A stretch of 57,421 nucleotides of DNA from a virus: positions 1-57,421 of the IMG/VR virus record IMGVR_UViG_3300030202_000014; one strand, written 5' to 3'. The position numbers were made by a program, and so were the translations under genes. The notes under the pieces were generated by a model. That model was not told where the DNA came from. It worked only from the letters and a program-made list of their open reading frames with translations, and ran no database searches. Positions 9,380 through 18,164 of the stretch are shown in pieces (positions within the stretch are counted from its first letter, which is position 1; every line of letters begins with the position of its first letter).

Positions 9380-9868
9380 ATGGCACTTGGTGACAATACA
9401 CTTCGAGCAGTTGGTGGTAACTCCCAACGTGGTCGTAACCCATACATGGTACAAACTGTAGTTGACTTTGCAACTGCATTGTCTGACAAAGGTTCTGCAC
9501 TTGCAGCATCCGATGTTATTCCATGTATTGCTGTTTCAAAAGGAACAATGATCCTTAATGCAGGTATTGAAGTAGATACACTTCAAACTGCAGCGAGTGC
9601 ATTAACACTTGACTTAGGTACAGGTGACGATGCAGATTGTTTCGTAGATGGCTTTACAGCTACTACTGCAGCAGCAGGTACAGTTGCTCAAAACGCAGCA
9701 GCCTTTCAACCATTGATGGCTACTGCTGATGACAACATTGACCTAAAGATTGCTACTCTATCGGGTACACTTTCTACAGGTAAATATCGTGTTTGGGCTG
9801 TCCTAATGGATTGCACAGACCTAGGCAGTGACATGTCTGCTAATGAAGTAGCACGTGACAACGCTTAA
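9380..9868 (+). CDS. Putative head decoration or minor virion protein
   Basis: 162 residues, Ala/Thr/Asp-rich and probably beta-sheet, with no membrane segment. GGGAGGA lies just upstream of the ATG. Position directly after the major capsid gene, size and composition suggest a capsid-decorating or cement protein. This is inference from context; no motif confirms it. Confidence 0.55.
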   Translation: MALGDNTLRAVGGNSQRGRNPYMVQTVVDFATALSDKGSALAASDVIPCIAVSKGTMILNAGIEVDTLQTAASALTLDLGTGDDADCFVDGFTATTAAAGTVAQNAAAFQPLMATADDNIDLKIATLSGTLSTGKYRVWAVLMDCTDLGSDMSANEVARDNA

Positions 9869-9929
9869 CTAAAAAATTGAGGGGCTGCTTTAGAGTGGCC
9901 TCTCTAACTGTATATAAAGGGATTCAAAC

Positions 9930-10367
9930 ATGGCTATCACAACAGCAATGTGTACAAGTTTTAAATCAGAAGTTCTGGGGGGTACTCATGATTTGGATAC
10001 CCATACATTAAAACTAGCATTAATTAAAAGCGGTATGTCTGGTACATATGGCGCAGCAACAACGAATTATTCAGATGTTACAGGAAACTCTGACGAAGCA
10101 ACAGGCACTAACTATACAGCAGGTGGACAAAACCTAGACGGTGCTACTATCTCTACAGATGGTACTACAGCTATCGTAGACTTTACAGATGAAGTATTTT
10201 CCAACGTAACAACTTCAGCAGCAGGTTGTATTATCTATAACTCTTCTGCTTCTAATAAAGCAATATGCGTAATTGATTTTGGTGGTACGGTAAGTGCTAC
10301 AGCAGGTGACTTAACTATAGAATTTCCTGCAGCAGCAGCGAGTACTGCAGTCATACGTATTGCCTAA
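9930..10367 (+). CDS. Conserved virion protein of unknown function
   Basis: 145 residues. The beginning (MAITTAMCTSFKSEVLGG, then THTLKLALIKSG) is typical of a family widespread in tailed phages next to head and tail genes. The rest is a Thr/Ala/Gly-rich beta fold. The 61-base gap before it contains an imperfect hairpin (GAGGGGC ... GCCTCTC). Function is unknown. Confidence 0.6.
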   Translation: MAITTAMCTSFKSEVLGGTHDLDTHTLKLALIKSGMSGTYGAATTNYSDVTGNSDEATGTNYTAGGQNLDGATISTDGTTAIVDFTDEVFSNVTTSAAGCIIYNSSASNKAICVIDFGGTVSATAGDLTIEFPAAAASTAVIRIA

Positions 10368-10370
10368 CAA

Positions 10371-11210
10371 ATGTCTTTTTATGACTCCTCTGATGCCCTC
10401 TATGGCACAGGTAGGTATGGCTCTGCAAGTTACGGAAGCGTAGCTCCTAATGTAGCCTTATCGGGGGTTAGTGCAACTGGCGCAATAGAAACTGTAAGCG
10501 TTGGTGGTTTTGAAATTGACATATCTGAGAACTTACTCAGTGTATCTGCAACAGGTTCAATTGGTACTCTAGGTGTTGGTGTAAGTAAAACACTAACTGG
10601 CGTAAGTGCTACTGGTAGTATTAACACAGTCAAAGAAAATGTTGCAGAAGAAATAGGTAGCGTATCAGCTACAGGTGCAGTAGGCACAATAGAACCACAA
10701 GTAGACGAAGACTTAAACAGTGTATCAGCTACAGGTTCAATAGGAACACTTACAGTAAACGTAAGTGAAACTATAGCAAGTGTATCTGCAACTGGTGCAA
10801 TAGCCACAGTAGAAGCTAAAACTGCTGAAAACTTATTAAATGTAACAGCTACATTTACTATAGGTACAATTAAACCAAATGTATCTGAGAGCCTAGCATC
10901 TGTATCTGGAACATTTGGTTCTCCTTCAGTAACAGCTAGATCATCTTCTAAAGCTGAGATTGTAGGGTTAGAGCTAACTGGTGGTATTACAGAACCAGAA
11001 GCAACAGTAGATGAAGCATTAGAAAGTGCATCTGCAACATTAGAACTAGGTAATATTAGTGTAGGTGTTACCGAAAAACTAGCAAGTGTATCTGCTTCTG
11101 CTATAGTAAATTTACCAGTAGGAAACGTAACATCAATTCAATTTGATTACGAGGCAGTTAAACACAGATACAATAAACGTAGAACTGTTATATTACCGAG
11201 GGCAGCATAA
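10371..11210 (+). CDS. Repeat-rich virion protein (VSATG repeats)
   Basis: 279 residues. After the opening segment SSDALYGTGRYGSASYGSV, it is built from about ten degenerate units of ~22 residues carrying SVSATGSIGTL or close variants, followed by a short basic C-terminus (KHRYNKRRTVILP). The regular beta-type repeat suggests an elongated or solenoid virion part. It overlaps the next gene by one base. The exact role is unknown. Confidence 0.6.
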   Translation: MSFYDSSDALYGTGRYGSASYGSVAPNVALSGVSATGAIETVSVGGFEIDISENLLSVSATGSIGTLGVGVSKTLTGVSATGSINTVKENVAEEIGSVSATGAVGTIEPQVDEDLNSVSATGSIGTLTVNVSETIASVSATGAIATVEAKTAENLLNVTATFTIGTIKPNVSESLASVSGTFGSPSVTARSSSKAEIVGLELTGGITEPEATVDEALESASATLELGNISVGVTEKLASVSASAIVNLPVGNVTSIQFDYEAVKHRYNKRRTVILPRAA

Positions 11211-11395
11211 TGCCATCAACGCAGTTTGAAAGAACAGTTTTAGTTAGAAGTCAATCAAGGATTGTATACATTGATCCTGCAACATTGACTACAACAAAAG
11301 AACGAACAGTAATAGTAGAACAACAAGATAGAAAAGTTTTTATGGAAAGAAAACCTACATCAGCAGATCGTGTTGTTTATGCAAATGAGGATTAA
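11210..11395 (+). CDS. Small hypothetical virion-module protein
   Basis: 61 residues, rich in Arg, Val and Thr with two similar halves (FERTVLVRSQSRIVYID and ERTVIVEQQDRKVFMER), suggesting an internal beta-hairpin duplication. Start and previous stop share one base, so translation is probably coupled. Function unknown. Confidence 0.55.
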   Translation: MPSTQFERTVLVRSQSRIVYIDPATLTTTKERTVIVEQQDRKVFMERKPTSADRVVYANED

Positions 11396-11398
11396 TAT

Positions 11399-11746
11399 AT
11401 GAGTTTTCGTTGGCCTAGTAAAGACCCAGATGAAACATTAGACTACAGTGTAGATTGGTCACGATTTCTTGACACAGCAACTATCAACTCTGTTATATGG
11501 TTTGTAAAGTCATCTTTATATAATACAAAAACAAGATTAAATGCAGGAGAAACATTATCGTTTGCTTCTAGTAACGCTGTAACAGATAGCATTCAAAATG
11601 TATCTCAGACAAATACTAATACTGTAGCAACAATAAATATATCTGGTGGACAGAATAATGTAGAGTATACTTTCTTTTGTCAGATGACAGACGATACAGG
11701 AAGCACAGCAGAGCGTAGTATTAAGTTAAGACTGAAGGAACGTTAA
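11399..11746 (+). CDS. Putative fibre-tail adaptor-like protein
   Basis: 115 residues. The N-terminal pattern FRWPSKDPDETLDYSVDWSR is characteristic of a small podoviral family annotated as fibre-tail adaptor; the rest is a beta sandwich. It sits just before the head-tail adaptor and nozzle genes, which fits a role in tail assembly. The family assignment is from memory of the N-terminal signature. Confidence 0.55.
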   Translation: MSFRWPSKDPDETLDYSVDWSRFLDTATINSVIWFVKSSLYNTKTRLNAGETLSFASSNAVTDSIQNVSQTNTNTVATINISGGQNNVEYTFFCQMTDDTGSTAERSIKLRLKER

Positions 11747-11747
11747 T

Positions 11748-12467
11748 ATGGCATATGATTATCTTGGACTTGTCAATGACGTAAACCGTAGACTTAATGA
11801 AGTTGAGCTAACATCAACTAACTTTGGTACAGCTACTGGTGAATACTCAATGATTAAAGATGCAGTAAATTCATCTATACGTTATATAAATCAACATGAA
11901 TATGAATGGCCCTTTAATCATGTAACAGCAGATGAAACTATGACTGCAGGTGTTGTACGTTATGCATTTCCTACAGATGCAAAAACAATAGACTTTGATA
12001 GTTTTAGAATCAAACGAAATGATACACTAGGAAATGATACTAGACGTATTAAAGTAATGTCATACGAAGAATATTTAGACAAACATGTAGATATAGAGTA
12101 TAATACATCTGCAAACAGATCAATGCCCGATTTTGTTTTTAGAGCACCTAACCAAGAATTTGGCTTTGTAAAAAATCCTGACAAAGCATACGAATATGTT
12201 TATGAGTATTATCGTTTACCTGTCGATCTATTAAATACTACAGATGTTCCTACTGTACCAGAACAGTTTCGCTACATTATTGTAAATGGGGCTATGCACT
12301 TTGCCTATATGTTTAGAGGTGAAACACAGGAAGCACAGGTAACACAAGCAAGGTTTATGGAAGAAATAAAAAGTATGCGTAGTCTGTATGTGAATAGATA
12401 TGACTATGTTAGGTCTACTGCTATAACACAAAGTAATACATCAGTTAGTTCTTTTAGGGTGTTTTAA
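11748..12467 (+). CDS. Head-tail adaptor (T7 gp11-like tail tubular protein A)
   Basis: 239 residues. Size, position before an 800-residue tail protein, and motifs (YLGLVNDVNRRLNEVELT, INQHEYEWPFNH, FDSFRIKR, YEYYRLPVDL, VPEQFRYIIVNGAMHFAYMF) fit the adaptor that docks the tail onto the portal in short-tailed phages. The next gene starts within 4 bases. Confidence 0.78.
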   Translation: MAYDYLGLVNDVNRRLNEVELTSTNFGTATGEYSMIKDAVNSSIRYINQHEYEWPFNHVTADETMTAGVVRYAFPTDAKTIDFDSFRIKRNDTLGNDTRRIKVMSYEEYLDKHVDIEYNTSANRSMPDFVFRAPNQEFGFVKNPDKAYEYVYEYYRLPVDLLNTTDVPTVPEQFRYIIVNGAMHFAYMFRGETQEAQVTQARFMEEIKSMRSLYVNRYDYVRSTAITQSNTSVSSFRVF

Positions 12468-12470
12468 TGT

Positions 12471-14894
12471 ATGCCTACCAATCGTCAAACATTTCCCATT
12501 CAGTTTAGCGGTGGGCTAATAACAAACATGAGTCCGTTGCAACAGGGTATGCAAATGCCCGGTTCTGCACGAATACTCAGAAACTTTGAGCCATCTATTG
12601 AGGGTGGATATAAACGAATACTAGGTTATGATAAGTACGACTTAGATATTATACCACCCTATGGTATACCTGTAGTAAATGGTGCATCACAAACTGGTAC
12701 AACTTTAAACATTGCAAATATTAGAAAAACACCAGAACAAAATGACAAGTTTAAATTAGTACATGTTACTGCAAACATAAACGGTACATCTACTATTGCT
12801 ACTGCAAATGGTCCAACTGCTCTTGTTAATGGTGCGGTAACTGCAGATAACACAATAATAGTGGATACAGTTGCTGCAGGTACTATAGCAAAAGGACAAG
12901 CTGTAACAGGAGTAGGTATTCCAAGTAACGTTACAGTATCTAGTGTTACAGCAGGGGCAGCAGGTAATTTTACTGTAGTACTTTCTAGTAATATAACTGT
13001 AGCAGATAACCTAGCGTTACAGTTTACTTTTAAAACTACTACATTTGCAGTAGATGGTGTGGTAGGTACAATTGTAACAGGCATGGAAATTGTTGGTACT
13101 GGTATACCAAGAGGCACAACAGTACAAGCTTTTTCATCACCAAATGTTACAATAGGTAGTGCAGCAGATACATTATCATTAGTTCTTACAGATGACACTG
13201 CACTAGAGTTTAAAACTGAATATACTATTGGTGCAAGCGTTACCTTTGATGATGATGAGAATAGAGCAACAATAGGTATATCACCTGCTCTTACTGCATC
13301 ACCTGCTAATGGAGATGAGGTAGAGTTTACAAGTACAAATACTAATCACCTTACAATAGGTTGTGGTGTATTTCTTGACTCAGTTATTGTAGCTAGAAAC
13401 GAAAGTTTAATTAAAACATCTGGCACTGGGTTCTCACTTGTAAATGTACCAGTATACGGAACTGTATTAGTAGATGGTGCATCTCAAACAGGTAGTAGTT
13501 TAGTAGTAGACGGATTAGACTCTACACCACAACTAGGCGATATATTTAAAATTGCAGGTGTAGATAAAATATATACAGTAACTGCAACACCAACAGTTAC
13601 ATCAGGTGGAGCTACAATAGCAATTGATCCTGCGCTTGCTAGTTCACCTGCAGATAATGCGGCATTAACTTTTTTAAGTACATCAAGAGAAAATGGTGGT
13701 AAAACTAGATTTTCTAGGTATAACTATACAGGATCAGAAAAAATTGCAATAGTTGATAGTATCAACGTTCCTGCATTATACAATGGTTCTCAGTTTACCG
13801 CACTTAATGATGCACCCACAGATGTAAATGCAGCAGAGTTTGTAGTAAGTTTTAAGAACCACCTATTCTTTGGCAAAAATAACTTACTAACTTTTACTGC
13901 TCCCTTTACAGATACTGACTTTACAGCAGCTAACGGTTCTGGTACAATATCTGTAGGCGCAAATATCACTGGTCTAATTGTATTTAGACAACAACTTATT
14001 ATCTTTACCGAGTCATCTATATTTCAACTATTAGGAAATACGATAGGAGACTTTAACTTACAACCAGTAACCACAGACATTGGTTGTGTAGATAAAGATA
14101 CCATACAAGAAGTTGGTGGTGACGTAATGTTTCTTGGTCCAGATGGTCTAAGACTTCTAAGTGGTACAGAGAGAATTGGTGACTTTGGATTAGGTGTTGT
14201 ATCCAAAACAATACAGAAAGAAGTAACAGACTTTATTACAGCTAACACATCTTTTACAAGTGTAGTCATACGTAATAAATCACAGTACAGAATACTAGGT
14301 TACAATAATAATATAGGACAAGCAAACGCTCAAGGCATACTTGGTACACAGATGGCAGGTCAAGGTGGCGAGGGAATGTCATGGGCAGATTTAAGAGGAA
14401 TAAGAGCATACGTAGCAGACAGTAGGTTTTTCCAAAATGCAGAAACAATTGTATTTGCAAACGATGATGGATACCTATACCAAATGGAAGAAGGTAACAG
14501 CTTTGATGGAAGTAACATTCAAACAACTTTTGCTACACCGTATATGCCAATCAATGATCCAAGAATACGTAAGACATTTTACAAGATGTTTTTGTATACT
14601 GATCCACAAGGTAGTGTTTCGTTTGACGTAAGTTTGAAACTAGACTTTGACCAAAAGAATAGTGTACAGCCTACAAAGATTGACTTTAACAATGCTACAG
14701 GAACAGTTGCATTTATGGGCGCAGCTACATTTGGATCATCTGCAGTGTATAGCTCCAAACTAAAGACACTGTTTGAAACACAAATAATTGGATCAGCTTT
14801 TGTTGTATCTCTACAGTACACATCAGATAGCGTAGACCCCCCATTTTCATTAGACGCTATTACACTAGAGTACACAACCAACACACGAAGGTAA
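12471..14894 (+). CDS. Tail nozzle protein (T7 gp12-like tail tubular protein B)
   Basis: 807 residues. The start (FPIQFSGGLITNMSPLQQ, then PGSARILRNFEPSIEGGYKR) is the hallmark of podoviral nozzle proteins. A Thr/Val-rich insertion of about 350 residues (roughly 65-410) carries repeated beta units. The later part (FGKNNLLTFTAPFTDTDFTA, VFRQQLIIFTESSIFQLLG, VGGDVMFLGPDGLRLLSG) resembles a propeller-like platform. It would close the tail tube and carry the fibres. Confidence 0.8.
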   Translation: MPTNRQTFPIQFSGGLITNMSPLQQGMQMPGSARILRNFEPSIEGGYKRILGYDKYDLDIIPPYGIPVVNGASQTGTTLNIANIRKTPEQNDKFKLVHVTANINGTSTIATANGPTALVNGAVTADNTIIVDTVAAGTIAKGQAVTGVGIPSNVTVSSVTAGAAGNFTVVLSSNITVADNLALQFTFKTTTFAVDGVVGTIVTGMEIVGTGIPRGTTVQAFSSPNVTIGSAADTLSLVLTDDTALEFKTEYTIGASVTFDDDENRATIGISPALTASPANGDEVEFTSTNTNHLTIGCGVFLDSVIVARNESLIKTSGTGFSLVNVPVYGTVLVDGASQTGSSLVVDGLDSTPQLGDIFKIAGVDKIYTVTATPTVTSGGATIAIDPALASSPADNAALTFLSTSRENGGKTRFSRYNYTGSEKIAIVDSINVPALYNGSQFTALNDAPTDVNAAEFVVSFKNHLFFGKNNLLTFTAPFTDTDFTAANGSGTISVGANITGLIVFRQQLIIFTESSIFQLLGNTIGDFNLQPVTTDIGCVDKDTIQEVGGDVMFLGPDGLRLLSGTERIGDFGLGVVSKTIQKEVTDFITANTSFTSVVIRNKSQYRILGYNNNIGQANAQGILGTQMAGQGGEGMSWADLRGIRAYVADSRFFQNAETIVFANDDGYLYQMEEGNSFDGSNIQTTFATPYMPINDPRIRKTFYKMFLYTDPQGSVSFDVSLKLDFDQKNSVQPTKIDFNNATGTVAFMGAATFGSSAVYSSKLKTLFETQIIGSAFVVSLQYTSDSVDPPFSLDAITLEYTTNTRR

Positions 14895-14900
14895 AATAAT

Positions 14901-16457
14901 ATGGGTACAGGTTACACACGGAACGATACAGCAAACAACATTGCTGACGGTAACGTTATTAACGCTGCAGACTTTGACGGTGAATATGACGCAATTGAAG
15001 CTGCATTTAATTCTTCTACAGGCCACACACACGATGGTACTGCTGCAGAAGGTGGTGCTATTACAGTTATTGGTCCTGCCCAACAACTAGTAGCAACATC
15101 TACAGCTATTAATCCAAGCACCAATGCAGGGTTAGACTTGGGTACATCATCACTACAGTTTAAAGATTTGTACGTTGACGGTGTTGCTTATATAGATAGT
15201 TTTAGTGGAGACATGTCTGTTGGCACAAACAATAAGCTACAATTCCGTGATGCAGACTTGTCTATTAACTCTAGTGCAGATGGTCAACTAGATGTTGTAG
15301 CGGATACTACAGTAAAACTTACTTCACCAGAAGTTATTATGACAGATGATGTAAGGCTAAAAAGTGATGCCTCTATTCTTACATTTGGTGCAGATGACGA
15401 TGTTAAACTTACACACGTAGCTGACACAGGTCTTGGTGCTACAGCAGCCAGTGGGTTTCAACTATCATTACAAACATCAGATATATCTGTAGACAGTGGT
15501 AATACAATTGGTAAGATTAGCTTTAATGCTCCACTAGAAGACAGTGGTACAGATGCTATTCTTGTAGGTGCAGAGATTGAAGCACAAGCAGAAGCAAACT
15601 TTGGTGCTGCAGATAACTCTACTGCTCTTATCTTTAAAACAAATACAAGTGCTGCAGCTACAGAACGTATGCGTATCAAGTCAGATGGTGATATACTATT
15701 TACTGGTGCATCAGCCAACATGACATGGGATACTAGTGCTAATGCATTAGACTTTGCTGATAACGCTAGTGCTGTTTTTGGTACAGGTGATGACCTTACA
15801 ATTAAACATGATGGTACAAACACAAGTATTGTAAACACTACAGGTGAGCTTACAGTACAGGGTGATGGTATTACCGTACAAAGTAATACTGGTACTGAAA
15901 AGTATATGGATATGGATGTTAACGGTGCAGTTAATCTATACCATAACAATGTAAAGAAAATTGAAACAACAGCAGATGGTGTAGATGTTAGTGGAGACAT
16001 TAGTGTTGGTAATCTTAACGTAGATGCAAATACAATATCTTCTACAGATACAAATGGTAACATAAATCTATCACCAAATGGTACAGGTACTGTTGTAATC
16101 AATACTGATCTTGATGTAGATAACGTTAATATAAATGGTAATGCTATCACATCAACAGATACCAATGGAAACATTGACATAAATCCGAATGGCACTGGTA
16201 TCGTTAAACTAAAATATAACAATTCGGATGTATTAGTAACAAGTGCCACTGGTGCAACTTTGACAGGTGCGATTGCTGCAACTACTTTTAGTGGTCAGTT
16301 AGATGGTACTATATCGTCAGCTACAACAGCAACAACACAGAGTGCAGGTGATGATAGTGCAAAGGTAGCAACAACTGCATATGTTGATAATGCTACAGGA
16401 ACTGGAACAACAGCATCTGACGCAAACGCACTTGCATTCGCAATAGCTTTAGGGTAA
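14901..16457 (+). CDS. Tail fibre or spike protein (first of the fibre cassette)
   Basis: 518 residues. The N-terminus (GTGYTRNDTANNIADGNVIN, AADFDGEYDAIEAAF, GHTHDG) is a common virion-attachment start for marine phage fibres. The body is a repetitive beta structure with phrases such as NNKLQFRDADLSINSSADGQ, DVDNVNINGNAITSTDTNGN and SPNGTGTVVI. It ends with DDSAKVATTAYVDNATG, a common fibre terminus. It lacks an S74 domain, unlike the next three fibres. Likely host recognition or fibre anchoring. Confidence 0.72.
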   Translation: MGTGYTRNDTANNIADGNVINAADFDGEYDAIEAAFNSSTGHTHDGTAAEGGAITVIGPAQQLVATSTAINPSTNAGLDLGTSSLQFKDLYVDGVAYIDSFSGDMSVGTNNKLQFRDADLSINSSADGQLDVVADTTVKLTSPEVIMTDDVRLKSDASILTFGADDDVKLTHVADTGLGATAASGFQLSLQTSDISVDSGNTIGKISFNAPLEDSGTDAILVGAEIEAQAEANFGAADNSTALIFKTNTSAAATERMRIKSDGDILFTGASANMTWDTSANALDFADNASAVFGTGDDLTIKHDGTNTSIVNTTGELTVQGDGITVQSNTGTEKYMDMDVNGAVNLYHNNVKKIETTADGVDVSGDISVGNLNVDANTISSTDTNGNINLSPNGTGTVVINTDLDVDNVNINGNAITSTDTNGNIDINPNGTGIVKLKYNNSDVLVTSATGATLTGAIAATTFSGQLDGTISSATTATTQSAGDDSAKVATTAYVDNATGTGTTASDANALAFAIALG

Positions 16458-16463
16458 AATAAA

Positions 16464-16775
16464 ATGGCAAACACTTTTAAAAATTATGTAAGTAGTTCGG
16501 CTGTAGGCACTTCAGAAGTAACAATCTACACCGTACCATCAAGTACTACTGCAGTTATCATTGGTTGTAACATAGCTAATGTAACAAGTAGTCAAATAAG
16601 AGTCACTGTAAAGGTTGCAGACACACATGTTGTGAAAGACGTACCTATACCTGCAAACTCTGCAATATCTGTTTTAGATGGTAAAATAATTGCAGAAACA
16701 ACAGACACTGTAAAGGTAACATCTAACACAGCATCAAGTGCTGATGTAATAGTGAGTGCATTGGAGCAAACATAA
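16464..16775 (+). CDS. Small beta-rich fibre-associated protein
   Basis: 103 residues with a beta-sandwich-like pattern (EVTIYTVPSSTTAVIIGCNI, SQIRVTVKVAD, IPANSAISVLDGKIIAETTD, VKVTSNTASSADVIVSA). Similar proteins lie beside fibre genes in many marine phages. Overall design resembles the 121-residue protein at 54130. It overlaps the next fibre gene by one base. Possible collar or receptor-tip protein; unproven. Confidence 0.55.
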   Translation: MANTFKNYVSSSAVGTSEVTIYTVPSSTTAVIIGCNIANVTSSQIRVTVKVADTHVVKDVPIPANSAISVLDGKIIAETTDTVKVTSNTASSADVIVSALEQT

Positions 16776-18163
16776 TGAGTAAATATATTGGAGCTACTGT
16801 AGTAAATCTCAGTGTAGACACTGTAGATGTTACAGGCGATATTACAGCTACTGATAGTACACCAGAACTTATATTACTAAACGACACACACGAAGATACT
16901 GATGGTGGTCGTGAAGGTAAGATAACGTTTAAGGGTGAGCAGTCAGGTGGTGAAGTTACAGTATTAGCACAGATACAGTCTGGACATGATGGTACATCAG
17001 ACGATGAAAAAGGCGATTTGATATTTAAGACTAATGACGGTTCTGATGGTGCTAGTCCAACTGAGAGGCTACGGATAGATAGTGATGGAGTAACTACATT
17101 TACTGGAAATATAGCTAATACCTCTGGTGATTTAACACTTGATATAGTGGGTGACCTTATCATTGATGTTGACGGTGGTGATGTAAAGTTTAAAGATGAC
17201 GGAACAGAGTTTTCTCAGTATTACAAAGATGGAAATGACCTTGCTATTTACTCTTCAATTAGTGATGGTGATATAAAATTTCAGGGTAAAGATGGTAGTT
17301 CTGTTGTTACTGCTATGACTATTGATATGTCGGAAGGTGGCAAGATTGGAATGGGTACAACTTCCCCTGTAACAAATTTAGATGTAGTTACCGAAAGTGC
17401 AGGAACTTTAGCAAGAATAAGAAGTAACACTAATAGTAGTCCTTCAGCAGGATTACAGTTGATGCGTGGTACAACAAGTACTTTTGGAGGAGATGCGTAT
17501 ACTGATTATTCTATCGAAAATATAAACGGTGGGCATCTTGTGTTTAATCTTGCTGAAAATAGTAGCACAACAGAAATTATGCGTATAGAATCGGGTGCAG
17601 GAAAATTTTTAATAGGTACAACTACTGTTCAAGGTGCAGGCCATACTTTTTCCGCTAGTCAATATAATTTAGTTGCAGGAGCAACTAGCACATTACAAGT
17701 CGTTCAATTTAGAAACCCTAATGGTAAAATAGGAACGATTGTTTTAAGTGGTTCTAGCACAGCCTACAATACATCTTCAGATTATCGTCTAAAAGAAAAC
17801 GTAGAAACACTTTCTGGCGCAATAACACGAGTCAAAGCATTAAAACCAAAGCGTTTTAGTTGGATTGCTGATGAAGAAAATAGTGCAAATGTAGATGGTT
17901 TTCTAGCACACGAAGCTGCAACGGTAGTACCAGAAGCAGTAACAGGAACAAAAGATGAGGTAGAAGTTTGGCAAGATGATGATGTTTTACCAGACGGTGT
18001 TTCTGTAGGTGACAATAAGTTAGATGCGGATGGTAACACTATCCCAGAATATCAAGGAATTGACCAAGCCAAGTTAGTACCATTATTAACTGCTGCACTG
18101 CAAGAGGCAATAGCTAAGATTGAAACGCTAGAAACAAAAGTAGCGGCACTGGAGGGAGAATAA
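16775..18163 (+). CDS. Tail fibre with C-terminal S74 chaperone domain (fibre 1)
   Basis: 462 residues. Beta-repetitive body, then an intramolecular chaperone beginning at SSDYRLKENVETL. This matches the S-D-x-x-x-K signature of peptidase family S74, whose members trimerise the fibre and then cut themselves off before the Ser. It ends in a coiled coil (IAKIETLETKVAALEGE). A module around residues 30-110 (DTDGGREGKITFKGEQSGGE, DGTSDDEKGDLIFKTNDG) is duplicated in fibre 2. Confidence 0.78.
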   Translation: MSKYIGATVVNLSVDTVDVTGDITATDSTPELILLNDTHEDTDGGREGKITFKGEQSGGEVTVLAQIQSGHDGTSDDEKGDLIFKTNDGSDGASPTERLRIDSDGVTTFTGNIANTSGDLTLDIVGDLIIDVDGGDVKFKDDGTEFSQYYKDGNDLAIYSSISDGDIKFQGKDGSSVVTAMTIDMSEGGKIGMGTTSPVTNLDVVTESAGTLARIRSNTNSSPSAGLQLMRGTTSTFGGDAYTDYSIENINGGHLVFNLAENSSTTEIMRIESGAGKFLIGTTTVQGAGHTFSASQYNLVAGATSTLQVVQFRNPNGKIGTIVLSGSSTAYNTSSDYRLKENVETLSGAITRVKALKPKRFSWIADEENSANVDGFLAHEAATVVPEAVTGTKDEVEVWQDDDVLPDGVSVGDNKLDADGNTIPEYQGIDQAKLVPLLTAALQEAIAKIETLETKVAALEGE

Positions 18164-18164
18164 C

